Assembly: GCA_052143655.1 (NCBI GenBank)
Contig: JBKQSL010000109.1
Span: 1-12,461 of the forward strand
Length of the DNA: 12,461 nt
Direction of reading: 5' to 3'
DNA from: CAVSUR01 sp052143655
Lineage (GTDB): Bacteria > Actinomycetota > Actinomycetes > Streptosporangiales > Streptosporangiaceae
Positions 7,875 through 12,461 of the stretch are shown here, piece by piece; within the stretch, counting starts at the first letter, position 1, and every line of letters begins with the position of its first letter. A program made the translations under genes and the position numbers. The notes under the pieces are model-generated. The model did no database searches. It was not told the origin of the DNA and saw only the letters and a program-made list of their open reading frames with translations.

Positions 7875-8909
7875 CTAGCTGCCGAGCGGGTGCCAGACGG
7901 TCTTGGTCTCGGTGAACGCCAGGATCCGGCGCGGGCCCGGCGGCGGCGCCGCCCAGTCGTCAGCCGCGGCGAACACCCGCTTGAGGTTGCCGGCGGCCAG
8001 CCGCTCCAGTTCGGCCCGGTCGGCGGGTGCCGTCCCGGCACCGGTCAGGTCGATCGCGTTCACGTCCATGTGCGCGGCCAGCACCGGGGCCAGCTCAGCG
8101 GTGCGCCCGGTCAGCAGGTTCAGCACGCCGCCGGGGACATCGGAGGTGGCCAGCACCTCGGTCAGCGTCACCGCCGGCAGCGGCCGCTGCTCACTGGCGA
8201 CGACCACCGCGGTGTTGCCGCTGGCGAGCACCGGCGCGACCACGCTGACCAGCCCGAGCAGGCTGGACTCGGCGGGCGCGACGACCGCGACGACGCCGGT
8301 CGGCTCGGGCACGCTGAAGTTGAAGTACGGCCCGGCGACCGGGTTCGCCGCGCCGGCTACCTGGGCGATCTTGTCCGTCCAGCCCGCGTACCAGACCCAC
8401 CGGTCGATGGCCGCCGCGACGGCCCGCTCCGCCGCCGCGCCGGAAAGACCCTCAGCCGAAACAAGCTCCGCCGCGAACTGCCCGGCCCGGCCCTCCATCA
8501 GTTCCGCGACCCGGTACAGGACCTGGCCGCGGTTGTAGGCCGTGCCGCCGGACCAGCCGGCCAGCGCGGACCGGGCGGCGGTCACCGCGTCCCGGGCGTC
8601 CTTGCGCGAGGCCTGCGCCGGGTAGGCCAGCAGCGCGCCATCCGGGCTGGTGACCGGGTAAGACCGGCCCGATTCCGAGCGCGGGAACGCGCCCCCGATG
8701 AACAGCTTGTAGGTCTTGCGCACGGCAAGCCGGGCGATGGCAGCCGCCGCCGGGGACGGCCGCGGGCCGGCCGAGCCGGAGCCGGCCGCGGTTCCCCCCG
8801 GCGTGACCGTGACCGCGGCCGCCGGCCGGCCCGCGGGACCCTTTTCCGGCTTCGGGTTTGCCGCCTTGCGGCCCGCGCGCTCAGGCATCGAGGTACCCGG
8901 CCAGGCCAT
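7875..8909 (-). CDS. Non-catalytic ALDH-like protein (ALDH16 second-domain type)
   Basis: The product is 344 residues from the ATG at 8909, which has GGGAGG nine bases upstream, or 337 from the ATG at 8888, which overlaps the upstream stop as ATGCCTGA. After an Ala/Pro/Lys-rich tail of about 60 residues it follows the NAD-binding half of aldehyde dehydrogenases (YKLFIGGAFPRSESG, then PTGVVAVVAPAE, VLASGNTAVV, VPGGVLNLLTG). Where a true ALDH continues into its ELGGK glutamate and catalytic-Cys domain, this protein skips directly to a short end, FTETKTVWHP, which matches the ALDH C-terminal oligomerisation strand (YTEVKTV in human ALDH2). It therefore cannot oxidise aldehydes itself. It probably acts as a structural or regulatory partner of the adjacent catalytic ALDH, whose gene overlaps it. 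This is not a truncation by accident: both ends are intact. Confidence 0.88.
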   Translation of the reverse strand: MAWPGTSMPERAGRKAANPKPEKGPAGRPAAAVTVTPGGTAAGSGSAGPRPSPAAAAIARLAVRKTYKLFIGGAFPRSESGRSYPVTSPDGALLAYPAQASRKDARDAVTAARSALAGWSGGTAYNRGQVLYRVAELMEGRAGQFAAELVSAEGLSGAAAERAVAAAIDRWVWYAGWTDKIAQVAGAANPVAGPYFNFSVPEPTGVVAVVAPAESSLLGLVSVVAPVLASGNTAVVVASEQRPLPAVTLTEVLATSDVPGGVLNLLTGRTAELAPVLAAHMDVNAIDLTGAGTAPADRAELERLAAGNLKRVFAAADDWAAPPPGPRRILAFTETKTVWHPLGS

Positions 8910-10401
8910 GCCGGCCGCCCTCCCGTCCGAACCCCGACTCCTGGTACCCGCCGAACGGGCTGGCCGGGTCGAACCGGTTATAGGTGTTAGCCCAGACCAC
9001 CCCGGCCCGCAGCTGCTGGGCGAGCCACAGGATCCGGCTGCCCTTCTCGGTCCACACCCCGGCCGACAGCCCGTACGGGGTGTTGTTGGCCTTGGTCACC
9101 GCCTCGGCCGGGGTTCGGAACGTCAGCACCGACAGCACCGGGCCGAAGATCTCCTCCCGGGCGATGCGATGCGACTGGGCTACGCCGGTGAAGATCGTCG
9201 GCGCGAACCAGAACCCGCGATCGGGCAGCTGGCACGGCGGCGACCAGCGGACCGCGCCCTCGGCCTGGCCCGCGTCCGACAGTTCCCGGATCTTGTCCAG
9301 CTGCTGGCGGGAGTTGATCGCGCCGATGTCGGTGTTCTTGTCCAGCGGGTCGCCCAGCCGCATGGTGGCCAGCCGGCGGCGCAGCCGCTCGGTGATCTCA
9401 TCCGCGACCGGCTCCTGCACCAGCAGCCGCGAGCCGGCGCAGCAGACGTGCCCCTGATTGAAGAAGATCCCGTTGACGATGCCCTCGATCGCCGCCTCGA
9501 CCGGGGCGTCATCGAAGATGATGTTGGCGGCCTTGCCGCCCAGTTCCAGGGTCAGCCTCTTGCCGGTGCCCGCCGCGGACACCGCGATCTGCCTGCCGAC
9601 CTCCGTGGACCCGGTGAACGCGATCTTGCCGATGCCGGGGTGGGAGACCAGCGCAGCGCCGGTCTCCCCCGGGCCGGTCAGCACGTTCACCACGCCCGGC
9701 GGCAGCCCCGCCTGCTGGCACACCTGCGCGAGCAGCAGCGCGGTCAGCGGCGTGGTCTCAGCCGGCTTGAGCACGCAGGTGTTGCCCGCGGCCAGCGCCG
9801 GTGCCAGCTTCCAGGCGGCCATCAGCAGCGGGAAGTTCCACGGGATGACCTGGCCGGCCACCCCGATCGGCCGCGGGTCCGGGCCGAAGCCCGCGTGCTC
9901 CAGCTTGTCGGCCCAGCCCGCGTGGTAGAAGAAATGCGCCGCGGCCAGCGGCACGTCGGTGTCCCGGGACTCGCGGATCGGCTTGCCGTTGTCCAGGCTC
10001 TCCAGCACCGCGAACTCGCGGGCCCGCTCCTGCAGGATCCGCGCGATCCGGTACAGGTACTTGGCGCGCTCGGTGCCCGGCATCAGGCCCCAGGTGCCCT
10101 CGTAAGCCGCGCGCGCCGCGGCGACTGCCCGGTCGACATCGGCGGGGCCGGCCTCAGCGACCAGGGCCAGCGGTTCCTCCGTGGCCGGGTTGACGGTCGC
10201 GAACGTGCGCCCGTCCGCGGCCGGGCTGAACTCGCCGTCGATGAACAGCCCGTACTCGGCGGCGATCGACACGATGTCCCGCGATTCGGGGGCCGCCGCG
10301 TACTGCCAGGAAACGGCCGGCGCCGCCGCGGCTGCCGTGCTGCGCCCGGCCACAGCGCTGTCCGCGCGGCCTGCGCCGCGCGCGTCCTTGCCGGCCTGCA
10401 T
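8881..10401 (-). CDS. NAD(P)-dependent aldehyde dehydrogenase, catalytic
   Basis: The 506-residue enzyme oxidises an aldehyde to the acid. All the key elements are present: the anion-hole Asn N189 in PWNF, the general base E286 in LELGGK, the nucleophile C320 (first Cys of GHVCCAGSR), and EEIFGPVLSV near 416-425. It closely follows an actinomycete ALDH type whose N-terminus reads SWQYAAAPESRDI then YGLFIDGEF. The protein stops at HGLAGYLDA, where other ALDHs continue into the KTVTV strand, and the adjacent gene ends in that missing strand. The ATG at 10401 follows GGGAAC about eight bases upstream. From memory, comparable pairs lie beside deoC (deoxyribose-phosphate aldolase) and upp in Streptomyces, which would suggest acetaldehyde from deoxyribose breakdown as substrate. 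No deoC is in this window. Confidence 0.96.
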   Translation of the reverse strand: MQAGKDARGAGRADSAVAGRSTAAAAAPAVSWQYAAAPESRDIVSIAAEYGLFIDGEFSPAADGRTFATVNPATEEPLALVAEAGPADVDRAVAAARAAYEGTWGLMPGTERAKYLYRIARILQERAREFAVLESLDNGKPIRESRDTDVPLAAAHFFYHAGWADKLEHAGFGPDPRPIGVAGQVIPWNFPLLMAAWKLAPALAAGNTCVLKPAETTPLTALLLAQVCQQAGLPPGVVNVLTGPGETGAALVSHPGIGKIAFTGSTEVGRQIAVSAAGTGKRLTLELGGKAANIIFDDAPVEAAIEGIVNGIFFNQGHVCCAGSRLLVQEPVADEITERLRRRLATMRLGDPLDKNTDIGAINSRQQLDKIRELSDAGQAEGAVRWSPPCQLPDRGFWFAPTIFTGVAQSHRIAREEIFGPVLSVLTFRTPAEAVTKANNTPYGLSAGVWTEKGSRILWLAQQLRAGVVWANTYNRFDPASPFGGYQESGFGREGGRHGLAGYLDA

Positions 10402-10564
10402 CAGCAGTGTTCCCGTTCGCTCGCCGTCATCATTGCCGTCGTGCCGCTCGCCATTCTCGCACGATGGGCGCGGTCAGTCCGGCCGGCCAGCGGCCGCGCC
10501 GCCACCCGGCCGGCACCGCGGCCGACCTGGGCAACGCCCGCTCCCGGCCGGCGATCAGTCGAGG
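10402..10564. other. Spacer between divergent ALDH operon and translocase remnant
   Basis: This 163-bp spacer must carry the promoter of the leftward ALDH operon. No convincing -10 or -35 could be picked out. In one plus-strand frame, 10417-10470 reads as a hydrophobic stretch (SLAVIIAVVPLAILARWAR), which could be an out-of-frame relic of a membrane segment of the translocase that follows. That is only a possibility. Confidence 0.35.
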
Positions 10565-10804
10565 GTGGAAAGATGGTGGCACTGGACCGAAGGCTGGGTG
10601 CTCGAATCGCAGGCCGTCGCCGCCGGGCGCCCCGGCCACCACGACGCGATGCGCGCCCACACGCAAGGGCTGAAGACCCGCGGGCAGCGCGGCCGGATCG
10701 TCGCCGTCTGCACGGTGCTCGGCCTCGGGCTGGTGCTGGCCGGGGTCCGGTTCCTGCCCTGGTACGGGTGGGCGCTCGTGGCCGTGACCGGCGGGCGAAG
10801 GTGA
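10565..10804 (+). pseudogene. N-terminal membrane fragment of an FtsK/SpoIIIE-type translocase
   Basis: From the GTG at 10565 the frame encodes about 79 residues: WWHWTEGWVLESQAVAAG, HHDAMRAHTQGLKTRGQRGR, then two hydrophobic stretches (IVAVCTVLGLGLVLAGV and PWYGWALVAV). This matches the N-terminal membrane part of actinomycete FtsK/SpoIIIE-like transfer proteins, which pump double-stranded DNA during conjugation of integrative elements. The frame stops at TGA 10802-10804, immediately after the second membrane segment. The motor domain with Walker A is missing. A piece from further along the same family continues at once in another frame (GTG at 10801, overlapping as GTGA). This is best explained as an internal deletion in a once complete gene. 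Confidence 0.65.
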
Positions 10805-11163
10805 TCCGCGAGCTGCCCCGCGACCGCTGCCCCGAGTCCAAGGTGACGCCCGAGCTGGCCGCCGACCGCAAGCTGCGGCTGCACCCGGTCGTGCTGGCGA
10901 TCGACGAGGTACAGGAGGGATTCGACTCACCGGACCGGGACGAGCTTGAGAAGTACCTGCGCGCGATCATCAAGCGCGGCCCGGCGCTGGGGATCATGCT
11001 CATCCTGGCCACCCAGCGGCCCGACGCCAGGAGCCTGCCGACGTCGATCAGCGCTCAAGAACGTCCGCGACCCGGACGGCTGCGTCCGCAAGGGCTGCGA
11101 CCGGGCCGCGGTCGAGACCGCCCGGGCAGGCCGCGATGCGTAGCGGCACCCGGGAAAACGTAG
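10801..11163 (+). pseudogene. Motor-domain fragment of an FtsK/SpoIIIE-type translocase
   Basis: The first 85 or so codons are clearly from the C-terminal half of an FtsK/SpoIIIE motor: VIRELPRDRCPESKVTPELA, the Walker B-like strand HPVVLAIDEVQ, IIKRGPALGIMLILATQRPD and SLPTSISA. Homology begins slightly before the GTG, at about 10793 (RRAKVIREL). After SISA (about 11055) the family sequence ends and the frame becomes Arg/Pro/Gly-rich to a TAG at 11161-11163. In the next frame 11053-11143 reads ALKNVRDPDGCVRKGCDRAA and on to a TAG, which could be the end of a different gene joined here. Walker A and the C-terminal DNA-binding part are absent, so the product cannot work as a DNA pump. It marks the remains of an integrative conjugative element. 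Confidence 0.72.
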
Positions 11164-11330
11164 CCGTCCCGCTACGCCCGCTGACCAGCACTGACGCTGC
11201 CAGCCGCTACGCCGTAGCGGCTGCCCGGTCCGCTGACCTGCGGTGTAGCGGTGTAGCGGCCCGGATCTGCCATGCCGGGCCGGGACGGCCCGCTAGGCGC
11301 GTGCCAGGCGTGACGGGCCCTGCCCGCTAC
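11140..11330. repeat. Array of GTAGCGG / CCGCTAC 7-mers
   Basis: Seven exact copies of one 7-mer occur in 191 bp. GTAGCGG lies at 11140, 11214, 11245 and 11253, and CCGCTAC at 11169, 11204 and 11324. Near copies lie at 11160 (GTAGCCG) and 11290 (CCGCTAG). The two at 11245 and 11253 are tandem with an 8-bp period; others form inverted pairs. The array fills the space between the translocase remnant and the small repeat-protein gene. The many TAGs in it end open frames, so it is not coding. It looks like a multi-site protein-binding region: an operator cluster, an iteron-like origin, or a clt-type transfer locus. The sequence does not decide among these. Confidence 0.8.
11201..11223. promoter_or_regulatory. 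Perfect 23-bp palindrome inside the GTAGCGG array
   Basis: The arms CAGCCGCTAC (11201-11210) and GTAGCGGCTG (11214-11223) are exact reverse complements around GCC. This is the best-formed inverted pair in the array and the most likely primary binding site for a dimeric protein. In RNA it would also form a 10-bp stem with a tight 3-base loop. A weaker pair, CGTAGC-N6-GCTACG, lies at 11159-11176. Confidence 0.65.
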
Positions 11331-11335
11331 GGAAC

Positions 11336-11340
11336 GGAGG
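11336..11340 (+). promoter_or_regulatory. Ribosome-binding site of the repeat-protein gene
   Basis: GGAGG lies four bases before the ATG at 11345. It is a strong Shine-Dalgarno sequence and supports both the reality and the start of this short gene. The last GTAGCGG-family copy (CCGCTAC at 11324-11330) ends five bases before it, so a protein bound there could affect translation or transcript initiation. Confidence 0.7.
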
Positions 11341-11344
11341 ACCG

Positions 11345-11542
11345 ATGCCGCCCGGCCGCGACGACCACCCGCACTACTGCGAGTGCAACGACCCCGACTG
11401 CGACCGGTTCCCCTGCCGCGTGTACCGCGAGGGCTACGAGGCGGGCTATGCAGCCGGCCACGCCGCCGGGCACGCGACGGGCTACGCCGAGGGCTATACC
11501 GAAGGCCACGCCGACGCCACAGCCGAGGCTAAACCCGGGTGA
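11345..11542 (+). CDS. 65-residue protein with Cys cluster and seven G-[YH] tetrad repeats
   Basis: I do not recognise a named family. The N-terminus has a His/Asp/Cys-rich head with Cys at 12, 14, 19 and 24 (CxC-x4-C-x4-C), a plausible metal site. From residue 29 the chain is built on a strict 4-residue period: Gly at 30, 34, 38, 42, 46, 50 and 54, each followed by Tyr or His (Y, Y, H, H, Y, Y, H), with Ala, Glu or Thr between. Repeating GxxxG on one helix face recalls the Gly-repeat helix of the flagellar protein FliH, so helix-helix packing or self-association is likely. The very strong ribosome-binding site and the regular repeat argue against a chance frame. It lies between two sets of operator-like repeats and next to a translocase remnant, so it is probably a mobile-element accessory protein. 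Confidence 0.72.
   Translation: MPPGRDDHPHYCECNDPDCDRFPCRVYREGYEAGYAAGHAAGHATGYAEGYTEGHADATAEAKPG
11430..11512 (+). repeat. 12-bp-period repeat encoding the G-[YH] tetrads
   Basis: The coding sequence repeats on a 12-bp period with GGC/GGG followed by TAC/TAT or CAC as the invariant core (for example GAGGGCTACGAG, GCCGGCCACGCC). TAC and TAT are mixed and third positions vary, so the repeat is held at protein level as well as by tandem duplication. Confidence 0.7.
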
Positions 11543-11560
11543 ACCGAAGATAACGGACAC

Positions 11561-11575
11561 TCACCCCACAGGTGA
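11561..11575. promoter_or_regulatory. Operator-like dyad TCACC-N5-GGTGA, copy 1
   Basis: TCACC at 11561-11565 and GGTGA at 11571-11575 are exact reverse complements around CCACA. The site lies 19 bases past the stop of the repeat-protein gene; a half-site GGTGA also spans that stop codon (11538-11542). Its twin is at 11597. This is the form expected of a small dimeric regulator site, but no regulator gene is visible. Confidence 0.5.
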
Positions 11576-11596
11576 TGTTTCCTACCCGACCGCAGG

Positions 11597-11611
11597 TCAC
11601 CCGGCGGGTGA
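11597..11611. promoter_or_regulatory. Operator-like dyad TCACC-N5-GGTGA, copy 2
   Basis: The outer arms are the same as in the copy at 11561, with a different spacer (CGGCG, which lengthens the pairing to TCACCC/GGGTGA). The two centres are 36 bp apart. Matching arms with non-matching spacers are what selection for a binding site would leave. Confidence 0.5.
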
Positions 11612-11748
11612 GCCGCGATGCTGACCGCGATCGTGCTGGGCCACCGGCGCCCACGATCGGGACGCGGGTGCCTTCCCTCTCGCGCGATGGGGACAGTTTC
11701 CCCGACCGCGATCCGGCCATAGACGGACAGTGACAGCATGACCGCACG

Positions 11749-11789
11749 GTGTCCCCGGCCGCCCGCTCGTTCCCAGGCGGCCGGGGCAC
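11749..11789. terminator. Strong GC stem-loop, probable terminator
   Basis: An exact 11-bp stem, CCCCGGCCGCC at 11753-11763 and GGCGGCCGGGG at 11776-11786, encloses a 12-base loop. With one bulged T it extends by three more pairs (GTG at 11749 with CAC at 11787). This is the strongest hairpin I saw outside coding sequence. It would insulate the secreted-protein gene from the mobile-element remnant; it could also be part of a structured RNA. Confidence 0.5.
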
Positions 11790-11860
11790 TGTTCTACTGC
11801 AGCGGCCGATGCTCGCGATCGGCGTCCGGATCGTCTCCGGCAACAGTGGTACCGGCGGCC

Positions 11861-11889
11861 TTGACAGCGTCGACCATAGGCGACACGGT
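11861..11889 (+). promoter_or_regulatory. Candidate promoter for the secreted-protein gene
   Basis: TTGACA at 11861-11866 is a perfect -35 hexamer. At 17-bp spacing the -10 would be CACGGT (11884-11889), which keeps only the A at position 2 and the T at position 6. It would leave a leader of about 95 bases before the ATG at 11992. The -35 is convincing but the -10 is not. Confidence 0.3.
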
Positions 11890-11976
11890 GGCTACACGCC
11901 GGAGGGGCGCACCTCATAGGGGGGCCAGACAGCGCCCCGTCATCCGGGGGGCCGGGGCTCCGGCGTGCGCCGGTCC

Positions 11977-11983
11977 AGGGAGG
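11977..11983 (+). promoter_or_regulatory. Ribosome-binding site of the secreted-protein gene
   Basis: AGGGAGG lies eight bases before the ATG at 11992, a strong and well-spaced Shine-Dalgarno sequence that fixes this start. The palindrome CCGGCG-TG-CGCCGG ends only three bases before it. Confidence 0.7.
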
Positions 11984-11991
11984 TACGGGCC

Positions 11992-12461
11992 ATGCCGAAT
12001 CTGAGGAACAGGGTTCTCGCGGTCGTAAGCGTGATCGCGGCGACGGGGGCGATAACCGTCACGGGCCTGACAGCGGCCAGCGCCAGCCCGGCCGCCCGGC
12101 CAGCCGTGTCGGGAATCCAGCGCTTCCAGCTCATGACCACATCGGAAACCTCCAGCACGGAGAGCATCATCGCGCTCGGCAGCGTGTTCACCGCGGGCGG
12201 CGTCGACCACCAGGGCAGCAAGGTCGACAAGGTGGTGTTCCCCCGCGGGACGTTCCGGATCGCGCATTCACGGGGGCACGGCCAGCAGCGCTTCAACCCC
12301 CGGACCTGCCTGGGCCAGATCAGCGAGCGCGGCACCTACAAGCTGGGGCGCGGCACCGGCAGGTACGCCGGGATCAGCGGTCACGGCCGGTACGTGCTGA
12401 GCATCGTGTTCGTCGCTGCCCGCAACTCCAAGGGCAAGTGCACCCAGAGGACGACGGCCTA
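11992..12461 (+). CDS. Secreted small protein, probable allene-oxide-cyclase-like beta barrel (3' end cut)
   Basis: The frame gives 156 residues and the window ends at TA of what is probably its stop codon, so the protein is essentially complete. Residues 1-31 are a signal peptide: an RNR basic start, the hydrophobic run VLAVVSVIAATGAITVTGL, and a signal peptidase I site ASA before S32. The mature part alternates short hydrophobic strands with Gly turns, including VDKVVFPRGTFRIAH (79-92) and GTYKLGRGTGRYAGISGHGRY (in two blocks, 114-123 and 124-134). These resemble secreted actinomycete proteins of the allene oxide cyclase-like/dirigent barrel type. C106 and C150 could form a disulfide. No catalytic function can be assigned. 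The gene has its own strong ribosome-binding site and is separated from the remnant region by a strong hairpin. Confidence 0.82.
   Translation, partial: MPNLRNRVLAVVSVIAATGAITVTGLTAASASPAARPAVSGIQRFQLMTTSETSSTESIIALGSVFTAGGVDHQGSKVDKVVFPRGTFRIAHSRGHGQQRFNPRTCLGQISERGTYKLGRGTGRYAGISGHGRYVLSIVFVAARNSKGKCTQRTTA

Larger units (their letters stand above)
11612..11991. other. Gene-free, stem-loop-rich region
   Basis: No frame here looks like a real protein. The longer ones (for example 11738-12004 on the plus strand) are Arg/Ala/Pro/Ser-rich, lack good ribosome-binding sites and overlap a strong hairpin. Stem-loops are frequent: GGGGA-CAGTT-TCCCC at 11689-11703, the large stem at 11749-11789, GCCGAT-N7-ATCGGC at 11805-11823, a 7-bp GGGGCGC/GCGCCCC pair at 11904/11932, and CCGGCG-TG-CGCCGG at 11960-11973. 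The last two would lie in the leader of the secreted-protein gene. Confidence 0.55.

Noticed and set aside
11053..11143. Separate gene fragment ALKNVRDPDGCVRKGCDRAA
   Set aside because: The segment looks protein-like but is too short to assign to a family, and it could be frame noise; mentioned only within the translocase remnant.
8716..11163. 815-codon plus-strand frame over the ALDH genes
   Set aside because: Everything up to about 10400 is antisense to the ALDHs. Only the tail from about 10793 is meaningful, as the translocase fragment.
11140..11330. Reading the GTAGCGG array as a CRISPR array
   Set aside because: The unit is only 7 bp, both orientations occur, spacing runs from 8 to about 37 bp and there are no cas genes.
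11618..11722. 34-codon plus-strand frame starting MLTAIVLGHRR
   Set aside because: No Shine-Dalgarno sequence and no recognisable features; it probably occurs by chance.
11738..12004. 88-codon plus-strand frame before the secreted-protein gene
   Set aside because: No ribosome-binding site, Arg/Ala-rich composition, overlaps a strong hairpin and the start of the secreted-protein gene.

Overview
The window is very GC-rich, with G or C in nearly every third codon position. Its proteins resemble actinomycete families, so the source is most likely a high-GC member of the Actinomycetota (a Streptomyces- or Streptosporangium-like relative). That placement is inferred from protein resemblance and base composition only. 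Because of the GC content, very long antisense open frames occur throughout; they were set aside where a recognisable protein family lies on the other strand.

Layout, left to right. (1) 71-1540 (+) is a fused beta/alpha acyl-CoA carboxylase carboxyltransferase. A short debris-like stretch and a hairpin follow it. (2) 1693-2511 (-) is a class I SAM-dependent methyltransferase with an unusual Pro-rich insertion carrying three PPLPDE repeats. It is divergent from a small Cys-rich protein (2578-2868, +) that runs into upp, the uracil phosphoribosyltransferase gene (2823-3461, +). (3) upp converges on sbcC with overlapping stop codons. sbcD and sbcC (7602-3458, -) form a translationally coupled pair encoding the SbcCD nuclease. 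(4) 10401-7875 (-) holds two overlapping aldehyde dehydrogenase genes. One is a complete catalytic ALDH that lacks the usual C-terminal strand. The other is a shorter ALDH-like protein with no catalytic Cys, which does end in that strand. Together they look like a split version of the two-domain ALDH16 architecture.

(5) From about 10565 to 11612 is a region with the character of a decayed mobile element. It has two out-of-frame pieces of an FtsK/SpoIIIE-type DNA translocase (the kind used by actinomycete integrative conjugative elements) and a dense array of the 7-mer GTAGCGG in both orientations. Next comes a 65-residue protein with a CxC..C..C cluster and seven perfect 4-residue G-[YH] repeats, and then two matching 15-bp dyads, TCACC-N5-GGTGA. 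(6) 11612-11991 contains no convincing gene but several stem-loops. (7) The window ends in a secreted beta-barrel-like protein (11992-12461), cut just before the last base of its stop codon.

Functional links. upp and the ALDH pair fit a nucleoside salvage and deoxyribose catabolism neighbourhood: from memory, similar ALDH pairs lie near deoC and upp in Streptomyces, although no deoC is visible here. The region after 10565 looks like an insertion that may have interrupted that neighbourhood. The most unusual items are the GTAGCGG array with its adjoining repeat protein, and the split ALDH16-like pair. I found no CRISPR array, tRNA, rRNA or intact transposase.
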